61,813 nt of DNA from an uncultured Eubacterium sp. Lineage in GTDB: Bacteria > Bacillota > Clostridia > Oscillospirales > Acutalibacteraceae. The position numbers were made by a program, and so were the translations under genes. The notes under the pieces are model-generated. The model made no database searches, was not told the DNA's origin, and was given only the letters and a program-made list of their open reading frames with translations. This document shows positions 47,164-56,865 of the stretch, in pieces (position 1 is the first letter of the stretch; each line of letters opens with the position of its first letter). Location of the stretch: the NCBI GenBank assembly GCA_910584985.1, contig CAJUDJ010000010.1:1-61813 (forward strand). Direction: 5' to 3'.

Positions 47164-47981
47164 AACAAAGCCCTGTAAATATCGCCCTTTTTAAAAGGCG
47201 TTTTGGATGCAATTTCCTTAGCTGCCTGATTCATACTTAATCCTTTTTTAACAAGTGCTTTTGCCTGTAAAACAGCTTCTTCAAGGGATATTTCTGTTTT
47301 TTCGTTTTCCTGTTTTCCCTCTATGATAAGAACCATTTCGCCCTTAAGCGCTCCGCTGCCGTAAAGCTCGTTTGCCTCTTTCAGCGTAGTATTGATAACC
47401 TCTTCGTGAATTTTTGTGATTTCACGGACAATCGCAAGCCTTCGGTTGCCAAGTACGGCATATAAATCCTTAAGCGTATTCGCCAGCTTATGCGGCGCTT
47501 CATAAAAAATAATCGTGCGTTTTTCATCCTTTATTTCTTCCAGATGTTCAAAGCGTGATTTTTTGGAAACGCTTAAAAAACCCTCAAAGGTAAATCTGCC
47601 TGTTTCCATTCCAGAAACGGCAAGTGCAGTTGCAAAAGCAGTCGGACCGGGAACAGAAACCACCTGAATCCCAAGCTCATGGCACAGCCGAACCAAATCT
47701 TCCCCCGGGTCTGAAATGGCAGGCATGCCTGCATCCGTTACAATGGCACAGTTCTCACCCTGCTGAATACGGCTGCATATCATTTCGCCGCGTTCACGCC
47801 TGTTATGCTCATAATAGCTTACCATTTCCTTTTTTATCCCGAAATGGTTCAACAGCTTTAAAGTAACCCGTGTGTCCTCAGCAGCAATAAAATCCACTGC
47901 TTCCAGTGTGCTTACGGCACGCGGTGAAAAATCGGAAAGATTTCCGATCGGCGTGCCCACAACATATAATTTTCCGTTCAT
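47160..47981 (-). CDS. rsmI: 16S rRNA (cytidine1402-2'-O)-methyltransferase RsmI
   Basis: 273 residues of the tetrapyrrole-methylase fold. GKLYVVGTPIGNLSDFS, AAEDTRVTLKLL, SYYEHNRRERGEMI, VTDAGMPAISDPGEDLV and VPGPTAFATALAVSG are all diagnostic. The C-terminal RsmI helix-turn-helix tail is present. It overlaps genes on both sides by 4 bases, as in the yabB-rsmI arrangement of Bacillus. Confidence 0.96.
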   Translation of the reverse strand: MNGKLYVVGTPIGNLSDFSPRAVSTLEAVDFIAAEDTRVTLKLLNHFGIKKEMVSYYEHNRRERGEMICSRIQQGENCAIVTDAGMPAISDPGEDLVRLCHELGIQVVSVPGPTAFATALAVSGMETGRFTFEGFLSVSKKSRFEHLEEIKDEKRTIIFYEAPHKLANTLKDLYAVLGNRRLAIVREITKIHEEVINTTLKEANELYGSGALKGEMVLIIEGKQENEKTEISLEEAVLQAKALVKKGLSMNQAAKEIASKTPFKKGDIYRALL

Positions 47982-48709
47982 TTATCATAACCATCGGCAA
48001 AAGAGCCGTAAACCTTTAACATTTCTTCTGTGAATTTTCCGTTTTCTTTTTTTATGGAAAGTGTCGGTTCCACCCTCAAAAACGGCTTGGCATTCTTCTT
48101 TCCCTCAATCAGAAACAAAAACGGTTCTTCGCCCTGCTTATCCACAACAAAGCGCAGCCGCTTCGGCTCCAGCCTGTACGCCCGCATAAGGCTGATTGCA
48201 TCGGCAAGCCGTTCGGGGCGGTGGCACATACAGAATCTGCCGCCGTATTTCAAAAGATATGCCGCTGCCTTAACGGCATCCTCAATATTGCAGCAGATTT
48301 CATGCCTTGCAATTTTTGCGCTTTCCCCAAGCGATTCAATTCCCGTGCCGAGCGGCTTATAGGGCGGATTCATTGTAACCAGCGTAAAGGTTTCTGCCGT
48401 AAATTCCTTATGGATTTCACGCAGATCGCAAAGGTGCGGAAGCAGCCTTTCCTCAAAGCCGTTGTGTGCAATGCTGCATTTTACCTGTTCATATGCATTT
48501 TGCTGAATATCCAAACAATGCACCGTTTCGGGATAAGGCTTTCTGAGCCATAAAAGCGGAATAATACCGCACCCCGTGCCCATATCCATTGCAATATCCC
48601 GTGCCTTCGGCTTTGCAAAATAGGAAAGCAGCAGTGCATCTGTGCCAAAGGTATGCTCCGCACTTGTTGCAATATGAACTTCATCTGATAATCTTTCAAA
48701 GGTATACAT
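47978..48709 (-). CDS. tRNA1(Val) adenine-N6-methyltransferase TrmN6/YabB-like
   Basis: 243 residues. The SAM motif is AMDMGTGCGIIPLLW and the catalytic motif IV is VTMNPPYKP, the NPPY of N6-adenine and glutamine methyltransferases. HTFGTDALLLSYFAKPK is typical of the YabB/YfiC group. The immediate partner rsmI and the order match the Firmicute operon. AAAGGGAA precedes the ATG. Confidence 0.92.
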   Translation of the reverse strand: MYTFERLSDEVHIATSAEHTFGTDALLLSYFAKPKARDIAMDMGTGCGIIPLLWLRKPYPETVHCLDIQQNAYEQVKCSIAHNGFEERLLPHLCDLREIHKEFTAETFTLVTMNPPYKPLGTGIESLGESAKIARHEICCNIEDAVKAAAYLLKYGGRFCMCHRPERLADAISLMRAYRLEPKRLRFVVDKQGEEPFLFLIEGKKNAKPFLRVEPTLSIKKENGKFTEEMLKVYGSFADGYDK

Positions 48710-48739
48710 ATTTATTCCCTTTATTTTCTGCAGAAAAGC

Positions 48740-50557
48740 CTATTCATCATCGGACGAGAGCTTCAGCACAGCCATAAATGCTTCCTGCGGCACTTCAACG
48801 GAACCGAACTGCCTCATCCTCTTTTTACCCTCTTTCTGCTTTTCAAGCAGCTTTTTCTTTCGTGTAACATCGCCGCCGTAGCACTTTGCAAGCACATCCT
48901 TGCGCAGCGCCTTAACCGTTTCCCTTGCAATTACCTTGCCGCCGATTGCAACCTGAATCGGAATTTCAAACAGGTGGCGCGGAATATGCTCCTTCAGCTT
49001 TTCGGCAATCTTTCTTGCCCTTGGATATGCCTTATCGGCGTGAATAATAAACGAAAGTGCATCAATAATATCACCGTTGAGCATTACATCCACCTTAACC
49101 AGCTTGCTCTGCCTGTAATCGGCAAGCTCATAGTCAAAGGAGGCATAGCCCCTTGTGCGCGATTTGAGCGCATCAAAGAAATCATAGATAATTTCATTGA
49201 GCGGCAGCTCATAATTAATATCCACTCTTTCGGGTGTAATATAATTCATGGTTTTGAACACACCGCGCCTATCCTGACACATATCCATAACCGTTCCCAC
49301 AAACTCGCTGGGGGCATAGATATGCGCATCGCAGAATGGTTCTTCGCTGTAATCAATATTGGCGGAATCGGGATAATTGGTTGGATTATCTATTTCCAGC
49401 ATTGTGCCGTCCGTCATATGAATTTTATAAACAACACTCGGAACAGTTGTTACAAGGTCTAAATTATATTCCCTTTCAAGCCTTTCCTGAATGATTTCAA
49501 GGTGAAGTAAACCCAGAAAGCCGCATCTGAAACCGAAACCGAGCGCACCCGAGGTTTCAGGCTCATAAGAGAGTGATGCATCGTTCAACTGCAATTTTTC
49601 AAGCGCATCACGCAGTGCTTCATAATCCGCACCGTCCGCAGGATAAACACCGCAGAACACCATTGGATTCACCGTGCGGTAGCCGGGCAGCGCCTCAGCG
49701 GCAGGATTCTGCGCCGTTGTAACCGTATCGCCCACAAGTGCATCATGCACGGTTTTGATGGATGCCGTGATATAGCCAACCTCACCCGAGGTAAGCTCGC
49801 TTGCTTTTTCCATAGAGGTGGCACGCATATAGCCGACCTCCACAACGGTAAATTCCGCCCCTGTGGACATCATGCGCATCGTGTCGCCGGCTTTGATTTT
49901 GCCTTCCATAACACGCACATAAACGATAACGCCGCGGTAGGAATCATAAATGGAATCAAAAATAAGCGCTTTCAGCGGTTTATTATCGTCTGCCTGCGGC
50001 GGACGGATTTCATTTACGATATATTCCAGCACATCGCCCACATTTTCTCCTGTCTTTGCGGAAACTCTCGGCGCTTCTAGACAGGGTATGCCGACAACCT
50101 CTTCAACCTCCTCAGCCACCCGCTCCGGGTCTGCAGCAGGCAGGTCTATTTTATTGATAACAGGAAGAATATCCAGATCGTGATCCAGTGCAAGATAGGT
50201 GTTTGCAAGCGTCTGTGCCTCAACACCCTGTGAAGCATCCACAATCAGAATAGCACCCTCGCATGCAGCAAGCGAACGGGAAACCTCATAGTTGAAATCC
50301 ACATGCCCGGGTGTGTCAATCAGATTAAACACATAATTTTCCCCATTTTTTGCCGTGTACTCCAGCTTAACTGCATGCGCCTTGATTGTAATTCCGCGCT
50401 CACGCTCCAAATCCATATCATCCAGAATCTGCGCCTGCATATCCCGCTTTTCAACGGACTGTGTAAGTTCCAGCAGCCTGTCTGCCAGGGTAGATTTTCC
50501 GTGATCTATATGCGCAATAATTGAAAAATTCCGTATATTATTTTTATCAACAGCCAA
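48740..50557 (-). CDS. lepA: Elongation factor 4 (LepA)
   Basis: LepA is a ribosome-bound GTPase. P-loop AHIDHGKST, switch region ERERGITIKA, DTPGHVDF and NKIDLP are present, followed by LepA-specific domains (GFRCGFLGLLHLEI) and the C-terminal KKKLLEKQKEGKKRMRQFG. At 605 residues it is complete. The start codon is TTG, 7-8 bases after GGAGG. It is 30 bases upstream of trmN6, with no terminator seen, so the series lepA-trmN6-rsmI may be one transcript. Confidence 0.96.
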   Translation of the reverse strand: MAVDKNNIRNFSIIAHIDHGKSTLADRLLELTQSVEKRDMQAQILDDMDLERERGITIKAHAVKLEYTAKNGENYVFNLIDTPGHVDFNYEVSRSLAACEGAILIVDASQGVEAQTLANTYLALDHDLDILPVINKIDLPAADPERVAEEVEEVVGIPCLEAPRVSAKTGENVGDVLEYIVNEIRPPQADDNKPLKALIFDSIYDSYRGVIVYVRVMEGKIKAGDTMRMMSTGAEFTVVEVGYMRATSMEKASELTSGEVGYITASIKTVHDALVGDTVTTAQNPAAEALPGYRTVNPMVFCGVYPADGADYEALRDALEKLQLNDASLSYEPETSGALGFGFRCGFLGLLHLEIIQERLEREYNLDLVTTVPSVVYKIHMTDGTMLEIDNPTNYPDSANIDYSEEPFCDAHIYAPSEFVGTVMDMCQDRRGVFKTMNYITPERVDINYELPLNEIIYDFFDALKSRTRGYASFDYELADYRQSKLVKVDVMLNGDIIDALSFIIHADKAYPRARKIAEKLKEHIPRHLFEIPIQVAIGGKVIARETVKALRKDVLAKCYGGDVTRKKKLLEKQKEGKKRMRQFGSVEVPQEAFMAVLKLSSDDE

Positions 50558-50722
50558 ATGCGTGTCCTCCGCCGTAAATCGTATTATAATATTATAAATA
50601 ATATTTATAAAAAAATCAAGACGGCATTACAAAGCAAAACCGCACCTATTAAATCATACCCGATTGATTTCACATGATTTTTATAGTATAATTTTATATA
50701 TTGTGAATTAGGGTTGAAAAAA

Positions 50723-51280
50723 ATGCAAAACGAAAATAATATATTTGAACCGTTTAAAATAATAACGGAAAAAAACCTAACGAAATTCAAAGCAGCAGGT
50801 GTGTGGGCTCTTTTCGGAAAAGAGAAAGCAAATCCAAAGCCATATATCTGCTTAAATGTGGGCAAATCTGCAAATATTAAGGACGAACTTCAGATTGATT
50901 TTCAAAGGCTGAAAAAACCAAAAAAGCCGAAAGAAAAGAAATATATTAATCAGTTCAGTGAATCTAAATTTTCTTATATCGAATATCCGTCCCGCTTAGA
51001 CTGGCTTTATAATGAGATTGCAAATAAGTATAAGGATTTAAACTTTATTCTGATCACAGATACAAACGATTATGACATAGAAAAATATTTTGCATATTCT
51101 TTGAAGGCTGCCTATTGGGTGTCAAACGGCAGATATTCTGAAAAGCATGAAACAATCACAGATGACGAAATCCAGAATATATTAAAAGATACACAAAAGA
51201 ACATTGATAATAAAGTGTTGGAAAAAATAAATAAATTTAAAAAAAATTATCTGCAATATGTAAAAACACACTGCACCTGA
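50723..51280 (+). CDS. Unknown protein with a divergent GIY-YIG-like start
   Basis: 185 residues. I do not recognise a named family. Near the N terminus, AGVWALFGKEKANPKPYI is followed by CLNVGKSANIKDEL, which has the spacing and feel of the GIY-YIG nuclease core (G-V-W then Y...NVGKS) but with Trp for Tyr and no clear arginine or glutamate of the active site. The rest is charged and Lys-rich, with a C-terminal helix. ATG 50723 follows AGGG. It stands alone between lepA and a GNAT gene. Confidence 0.65.
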   Translation: MQNENNIFEPFKIITEKNLTKFKAAGVWALFGKEKANPKPYICLNVGKSANIKDELQIDFQRLKKPKKPKEKKYINQFSESKFSYIEYPSRLDWLYNEIANKYKDLNFILITDTNDYDIEKYFAYSLKAAYWVSNGRYSEKHETITDDEIQNILKDTQKNIDNKVLEKINKFKKNYLQYVKTHCT

Positions 51281-51307
51281 TTTCTAAGGTGCAGTGTGTT
51301 TTTATTT
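51262..51307. terminator. Bidirectional terminator between the GIY-YIG-like and GNAT genes
   Basis: AAAACACACTGCACC and GGTGCAGTGTGTTTT arms with a 10-base loop. Confidence 0.85.
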
Positions 51308-51820
51308 ACTTTTCTGTTTTACCGAATATACCAGATGCGGCATATCCATACCGTAATAATGTTTGGTAAAGCTGCCGCACACAGTCATTCCATTCCGCTC
51401 TGCTACCCTTTGCGAAGCAAGGTTATTATCGCGTATAATGGAATAAACCTCATCAGCATGCAGCACATCAAAAGCATAGCTTTTGCAAGCCTTTGCGGCC
51501 TCCGTGGCATAGCCCATATGCCAGTATGCTTTCTGAAACAGATAGCCGATTTCGAGTACTTCCCTGCCCATACAGGACTGCATCGTTAACCCGCACTGAC
51601 CGATCAGTGCATCATTTTCTTTCAGGCAGACTGCCCATAAACCAAAACCATATTGATTATATCTTTCAAGCTGTCTGTTCAGCCAAGCCTGCACTTCTTC
51701 ATCGGAAAAGGCGTGTTCATAGGCATACATAACCTCTTTATCCTGCAAAATTTTGCAAAGAGAACCAAAATCATTCTGATTTAATTTTCTCAGATACAGC
51801 CTTTCGGTTTCTAAAATCAT
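51302..51820 (-). CDS. GNAT acetyltransferase, RimJ/RimL-like
   Basis: 172 residues. ETERLYLRKLNQNDFGSLCKI is the usual start; the acetyl-CoA site is around HMGYATEAAKACKSYAF and the late block DNNLASQRVAERNGM is intact. Protein N-terminal acetylation or detoxification are the options. GGAGG precedes the ATG. It has no leader-peptide attenuator, unlike the GNAT at 17210. Confidence 0.87.
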   Translation of the reverse strand: MILETERLYLRKLNQNDFGSLCKILQDKEVMYAYEHAFSDEEVQAWLNRQLERYNQYGFGLWAVCLKENDALIGQCGLTMQSCMGREVLEIGYLFQKAYWHMGYATEAAKACKSYAFDVLHADEVYSIIRDNNLASQRVAERNGMTVCGSFTKHYYGMDMPHLVYSVKQKSK

Positions 51821-51846
51821 AAAACACCTCCTATTTATTAAAGCAA

Positions 51847-52278
51847 TTATACTGTTGTCCTGATATATTCACACAATGCCGTATATTCTCTTAAATAGGA
51901 ACCTTTTTTATCTTCGTTAATTTGTGCATAAGCCTGATAATCTGCAACTGTTTTTACAAAATCCTGTATAGCAAGCCATTTCGGAATAAGCCCTCTTTCT
52001 GTTTCGGAAGCCGTAAGCTTTTGCCTGCCCATACCTACAATTTCACATATAAAATAATGGCTGACATATTTGTAATCTTCATAATATTCATTTATGGTTA
52101 AAAATTGTTTTACCGGTTTTATAATATATCCTGTTTCCTCGAGAATTTCACGCATACAGCAACCTTCTTCTGTTTCGCCGTTTTCCAATCCGCCGCCGGG
52201 AAGCAGCCAATAATCTGTTTTTTTTTCAAAAGAAACCAATATTTTACCATTGTCGGTTACAATTCCTCTGCATCCCAC
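51847..52278 (-). CDS. Nudix hydrolase with uncertain (possibly damaged) start
   Basis: 143 residues. The Nudix box GGGLENGETEEGCCMREILEETGY (GX5EX7REUXEEXGU) is intact. The only in-frame start is GTG 52278, without a ribosome site. Upstream, the same frame continues YENYTKTR in coding style for 12 codons to a stop, while an ATG (in ATAATGGTGATAATCG) lies one base out of frame. A one-base deletion near the start is a reasonable explanation. The substrate is unknown. Confidence 0.72.
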   Translation of the reverse strand: MGCRGIVTDNGKILVSFEKKTDYWLLPGGGLENGETEEGCCMREILEETGYIIKPVKQFLTINEYYEDYKYVSHYFICEIVGMGRQKLTASETERGLIPKWLAIQDFVKTVADYQAYAQINEDKKGSYLREYTALCEYIRTTV

Positions 52279-52356
52279 TCTTGTTTTTGTGTAGTTTTCA
52301 TAACGATTATCACCATTATATCAAGCTGTTTCATAATCGGCTCCATACAGTTGATT

Positions 52357-53712
52357 TTATAGTTTCGTTACCAACGCCACGGCTTCAACATGCGGGGTGC
52401 GGGGGAACATATCCACAGCGGCAAGGCGGCAAAGCTGCCAGCCCTTTTCTTTCAGCACGGCAAGGTCGCGGGCAAGGGTGGCACTGTCGCACGAAACATA
52501 AACAATGCGCCCTGCACCCATAGCTTCTATCACATCAAACAGCTCTTTTTGGCAACCCTTTCTTGGCGGATCAAGGATAACCAGATCAGGTTTCAGCCCC
52601 ATTTGTTCCATCTGCCGTGCACCGTCAAACGCATCAGCACAGATGAATTCTGCATTTTTTATGCCATTCAGCGCTGCATTTTCCCGTGCGTTCTCGATTG
52701 CAGACGGCACAAGTTCTATGCCCACAAGCTTTCTGCATTTATCGGCAAGTGTTAGCCCGATTGTGCCTGCACCGCAGTACAGGTCCACAACCGTTTCACC
52801 GCCCTTTAAATTGGCATATTCAGCGGCAAGGGAATAAAGCCGTTCACACTGGCTGTGATTCACCTGATAAAAGCTCTGCGGCGACACAACAAATTTTTTA
52901 CCAAGCAGAATATCGCAGATTTTATCACTGCCCCATATGGTTTTTGTTTTGCTGCCGAGAATCACATTCGTGTGCATTTTATTGATATTGATAACAACGC
53001 TTTTCAGGTTATCAAACGCCCGCTGCAACAGCGAGATTAAATATTCCTTATCGGGAATATCACTTGCATTTACAACGGCACAAGCCATAATTTCATCTGT
53101 GCCGAACGCTTTGCGGAAATAAATATGCCGCAAAAGCCCCCTGCCTGTTTTTTCGTCATAAGAGGTAATCTGATTCTTTTCAATCCATTTTGAAAATGCG
53201 GCAATTCCCTTTTCAAATTCGGCGGGCTGAAGCAAACAATCGGCACACGGAATAATTCTGTGGCTTTTATAGGCATAAAAGCCTGCCGTTAAAATGCCGT
53301 TTTCAATTAAAACAGGATACTGTGCCTTATTCCTATAATGCTTTATTGTTTCCGCACCGATTATTCTTTCAACAGGAAAATCAATATTGCCGATTCTGCT
53401 TACAGCCTCCTGCACCCGTGAAAGCTTATAGTTCAGCTCCTCCTGATAGCTCATATTCCTTAACGAACAGCCGCCGCACATTTTTGAAACCGGGCAGTCT
53501 GATTCAATTCTTTCCGGCGAGGGCTCAAGAATTTCATCAATAATGCCGATTGCATAATTCTTTGATATTTTTATAATATGGGTTCTGATTTTATCCCCGG
53601 GCACAGTACCCCTTACAAAAACAGCAAAGCCGTTATATCTGCCGATACCGCTGCCCTCTGAGGTAACGGCATCTATAAACAATTCAATTTTATCGTTCTT
53701 TTTCAGATTCAA
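52357..53712 (-). CDS. rlmD: 23S rRNA (uracil-5-)-methyltransferase RlmD/RlmCD-like
   Basis: 451 residues. An N-terminal TRAM domain (about 1-60) precedes the [4Fe-4S] cysteines in CPVSKMCGGCSLRNMSY and an additional Cys later. The catalytic core has VVDLYCGAGTIGLTLA, the DPPRKGC motif and the general-base region YVSCD. RlmD methylates U1939 (and U747 in the dual-specific Gram-positive enzymes) of 23S rRNA. The start is TTG after GGTG. Length is normal. Confidence 0.94.
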   Translation of the reverse strand: MNLKKNDKIELFIDAVTSEGSGIGRYNGFAVFVRGTVPGDKIRTHIIKISKNYAIGIIDEILEPSPERIESDCPVSKMCGGCSLRNMSYQEELNYKLSRVQEAVSRIGNIDFPVERIIGAETIKHYRNKAQYPVLIENGILTAGFYAYKSHRIIPCADCLLQPAEFEKGIAAFSKWIEKNQITSYDEKTGRGLLRHIYFRKAFGTDEIMACAVVNASDIPDKEYLISLLQRAFDNLKSVVININKMHTNVILGSKTKTIWGSDKICDILLGKKFVVSPQSFYQVNHSQCERLYSLAAEYANLKGGETVVDLYCGAGTIGLTLADKCRKLVGIELVPSAIENARENAALNGIKNAEFICADAFDGARQMEQMGLKPDLVILDPPRKGCQKELFDVIEAMGAGRIVYVSCDSATLARDLAVLKEKGWQLCRLAAVDMFPRTPHVEAVALVTKL

Positions 53713-53778
53713 TACATATCACCAGAATAATAATAGCACATATCCTTTTAAATAAAAAGCAAAAGCCAAAATTTTTAC

Positions 53779-53804
53779 AAAAAACGGACAGCCGAAGCTG
53801 CCCG
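53779..53804 (-). terminator. Terminator of the P-type ATPase gene
   Basis: CGGGCAGC-TTCG-GCTGTCCG on the minus strand followed by TTTTTTG. Confidence 0.8.
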
Positions 53805-53811
53805 CAACAAA

Positions 53812-56511
53812 TTATTTTTCAACTTTTCTTTGAATGAATTTGATGAACTCAACGATTGGAATTACCGAAATGGCCAAAGCGATTGCTGTTGCATATTCGG
53901 CAGCGGAAATCGGAGCAAAATCAAACGCATCTGCAAGGAACGGAACATAGATAACAAGTGTGGAAAGGATAAAGCTGAGTATCATTGCACCTGTTAAATA
54001 CTTGTTATGGCTCTTCATTCTGAAGATAGATTCGCGTCTGGAGCGCATATTGAACGAATGGAAAATTTCTGCCATGGAAAGCGTTAGAAATGCCATTGTC
54101 ATACCGTTCTGATGAACAAGCAGATTATCACCGGCTGTTTGCAGGAAGTTCCAGAAGGTCATACCCTCCTGATGCAGAAGCTGCTGTCCGTCTGTTGTCA
54201 TAATCAGACCAAGCACATAAGCGGCAAGCGTTACAACTGTTACCATAACGCCCTGCCATGCAACATCAATGCCCATACCGTTTGCAAAGATACCGTCCCT
54301 GCTGCTGCGCGGCGAGCGCTGCATAATATTGTCCTCGCCCTTTTCCATACCGAGCGCAAGCGCCGGGAAGCAGTCCGTAATCAAGTTAATCCAGAGCAGA
54401 TGAACAGGTTCCAGAACAATCACACCGAACAGAGTTGCAACAAAGATTGTGAGCACCTCTGAAAGATTTGACGAAAGCAGGAACTGAATGGATTTACGGA
54501 TATTATCATAAATTCTTCGTCCCTCTTCAATAGCAGAAACAATGGTTGCAAAGTTATCGTCTGCAAGCACCATATCGGCAACATTTTTCGTTACATCCGT
54601 GCCGGTAATGCCCATGCCAACACCGATATCGGCGCTTTTGATGGACGGCGCATCGTTTACACCATCCCCTGTCATGGCAGTAACCATACCCTTGCTTCTC
54701 CATGCCTTAACAATTCTTACCTTGTGTTCAGGCTGAACACGGGCATATACGCTGTATTTTTCAATGCTTTTATTCAGCGCTTCATCCGAAATTTTATTCA
54801 GCTCTGCACCTGTAATTGCTTCGCCTGCATCCGAAACAATGCCCAGCTGCTTTGCAATGGCAACGGCAGTGTCCTTATGATCCCCGGTAATCATAACAGG
54901 GCGAATGCCTGCGCTGCGGCATTCTGCAATCGCATCCACAACCTCAGGGCGAACAGGGTCTATCATACCTGCAAGGCCGATATAGCAAAGCTCGTTTTCA
55001 AGATATTCGGCTTCCTCGCTTTCGGGAAGCACATTATAGGATTTCATTGCCACACAAAGTACACGAAGTGCCTTATCTGCCATTTCCTTATTCAGTGCAA
55101 GCAGGCTTTCACGCACTTCATCCGTCATATCAACTTTTTTACCGTCAATATAAGCCTTTGTGCAATGATTTAAAACAACATCGGGTGCACCCTTTGTGTA
55201 CTGAACATAGCCTTTTTTAACAGAGGAATGAACGGTGGACATCATTTTCCGCATAGAATCAAACGGAGCTTCCGCCACTCTCGGAAATTCCTCTGTAAGC
55301 GAGTATTTCGGCATTTCAAGCTTGTTTGCCCATTCAACAAGTGCTGCTTCAGTCGGCTCGCCCTTAACCACACCGTCCTCAATGGTTGCATCGGAGCATA
55401 AAGCCATTGCCTGCGCAATCAGCTTTTCATTATCGCCCCTGAAATCAACAACGGTCATTTTATTCTGGGTAAGCGTACCTGTTTTATCGGAGCAGATTAC
55501 CTGTGTGCAGCCAAGCGTTTCCACTGCTGTAAGCTTTCTGATAACAGCATTGCGCTTGCTCATTTTTGTTACGCCGATAGAAAGAACAATTGTAACGACG
55601 GCTGCAAGCCCTTCGGGAATAGCAGCAACTGCAAGAGAAACGGCAACCATAAAGGTGCCGAGCATTCCCTCAAAGCTTATGCCCGGACCTGAAACCGCAC
55701 CTCGTATAACATCCAGTGCAAAAATAAACACACATATACCGAGCACAAGGAAGGAAAGGATTTTTGAAAGCTGATTCAGCTTAATTTGAAGCGGCGTATC
55801 GCCATCCTTTGAATCATTCAGCGCATCAGCTATTTTTCCCATTTCCGTATCCATTCCTGTTGCAACAACAACGGCTCTGCCGCGGCCGTAAACAACATTT
55901 GAACCCATATAGCACATATTCTTTCTGTCGCCGAGCGGAACGTCGTCCGACCCTTCGGGATCAATCACATCAATCTGTTTGTTTACAGGAACAGATTCAC
56001 CTGTAAGCGCTGCTTCTTCAATTTTCAGAGATGCATTTTCAATAATGCGGCAGTCGGCGGGCACACTGTCGCCCGCTTCAAGCACAACAATATCCCCTGT
56101 TACAAGATCCTCCGAATGAACGGTTTCAATTTTTCCGTTTCTGATAACATGGCTTGTTGCTGCGGCGATTTCCTGCAGAGCTTCTATTGCTTTTTCCGCC
56201 TTTGATTCCTGATAAACGCCCAAAATTGCATTTATAATAACAACAATCATAATAATAATAACATCAGAGGGGAACTCCTTGTTATACACCGATGTAACGG
56301 CGGAAATTGCTGCTGCAACAATAAGAATAATAATCATCGGATCTGCAAGCTGCATCATAAAGCGGTGAAAAAGGCTTTCCCTTTTCCCTTCTTTTAATTT
56401 ATTTTTACCGTTTTTTTCAAGGCGTGCAGCCGCCTCTTCCGAAGAAAGCCCGTTTGCAGAGGTTTCATTTTCTTCCAGCACAACTTCAACCGGGTTAAGA
56501 TATTCCTTCAT
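53812..56511 (-). CDS. Calcium/manganese-type P-type ATPase
   Basis: 899 residues, full length for the P2A class. Phosphorylation site CSDKTGTLTQNKM, the dephosphorylation loop LTGESVPV, ATP-site KGAPDVV, hinge TGDGVNDAP and the membrane ion-site motif IPEGL plus NLITDCFPALALGMEK are all present. The latter two match Ca2+ pumps such as LMCA1, and some relatives move Mn2+. ATG 56511 is preferred as AAAGGAG precedes it. A yybP-ykoY-like manganese riboswitch lies upstream, so Mn2+ efflux is a realistic function. Confidence 0.93.
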   Translation of the reverse strand: MKEYLNPVEVVLEENETSANGLSSEEAAARLEKNGKNKLKEGKRESLFHRFMMQLADPMIIILIVAAAISAVTSVYNKEFPSDVIIIMIVVIINAILGVYQESKAEKAIEALQEIAAATSHVIRNGKIETVHSEDLVTGDIVVLEAGDSVPADCRIIENASLKIEEAALTGESVPVNKQIDVIDPEGSDDVPLGDRKNMCYMGSNVVYGRGRAVVVATGMDTEMGKIADALNDSKDGDTPLQIKLNQLSKILSFLVLGICVFIFALDVIRGAVSGPGISFEGMLGTFMVAVSLAVAAIPEGLAAVVTIVLSIGVTKMSKRNAVIRKLTAVETLGCTQVICSDKTGTLTQNKMTVVDFRGDNEKLIAQAMALCSDATIEDGVVKGEPTEAALVEWANKLEMPKYSLTEEFPRVAEAPFDSMRKMMSTVHSSVKKGYVQYTKGAPDVVLNHCTKAYIDGKKVDMTDEVRESLLALNKEMADKALRVLCVAMKSYNVLPESEEAEYLENELCYIGLAGMIDPVRPEVVDAIAECRSAGIRPVMITGDHKDTAVAIAKQLGIVSDAGEAITGAELNKISDEALNKSIEKYSVYARVQPEHKVRIVKAWRSKGMVTAMTGDGVNDAPSIKSADIGVGMGITGTDVTKNVADMVLADDNFATIVSAIEEGRRIYDNIRKSIQFLLSSNLSEVLTIFVATLFGVIVLEPVHLLWINLITDCFPALALGMEKGEDNIMQRSPRSSRDGIFANGMGIDVAWQGVMVTVVTLAAYVLGLIMTTDGQQLLHQEGMTFWNFLQTAGDNLLVHQNGMTMAFLTLSMAEIFHSFNMRSRRESIFRMKSHNKYLTGAMILSFILSTLVIYVPFLADAFDFAPISAAEYATAIALAISVIPIVEFIKFIQRKVEK

Positions 56512-56558
56512 ATTTTTTACTCCTTTCATAATTCTGAGGCTCAACAATGGTTGCTAAT

Positions 56559-56598
56559 AAAAAAGACCCGTATATAGTATTGCTACTACATACGAGTC
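56559..56598 (-). terminator. Expression-platform terminator of the P-type ATPase riboswitch
   Basis: GACTCGTATGTAGT pairs with ACTATATACGGGTC, followed by six T. Its 5' arm contains the 3' strand of the aptamer's closing stem, so terminator and aptamer are mutually exclusive. Confidence 0.8.
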
Positions 56599-56696
56599 TC
56601 ATTCTTTAAAACTAAACCAGTAATAAACAAAAGCTGTTTATTACATGATGTTGATTTAGTTCGTGTCTACTGCACGGAACTACTCCCTCATAAGTT
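56591..56696 (-). promoter_or_regulatory. yybP-ykoY-like (Mn2+) riboswitch
   Basis: Upstream of the ATPase, the minus strand has a closing stem TATGAG (56692-56687) with CTCGTA (56596-56591). The 5' internal loop contains GGGAGTAG (56687-56680), the most conserved signature of the yybP-ykoY class. The 3' side reads AATGAGAC, similar to the family's AGACC side. The middle has two helices. Position before a Ca/Mn P-type ATPase is a known context of this riboswitch, which turns genes on with Mn2+. Some conserved positions differ, so covariance search is needed. Confidence 0.72.
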
Positions 56697-56702
56697 GCCT
56701 AT

Positions 56703-56731
56703 ATATTACCACATATTAACAAAAAAGTCAA
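56703..56731 (-). promoter_or_regulatory. Promoter of the riboswitch-P-type ATPase transcript
   Basis: TTGACT (56731-56726), a 17-base spacer and TAATAT (56708-56703). Confidence 0.7.
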
Positions 56732-56865
56732 TTTTGTAAATGTAAAAAAATCATTAATTTTTCAGAAAAAGGCGGATGGGGTAAAACCCCATCCTACTTA
56801 AAAAAGGAGTTTATATTTAGAAGTGCACACAGTGTACCCTTCATAAACACAACAATAAAATTATA

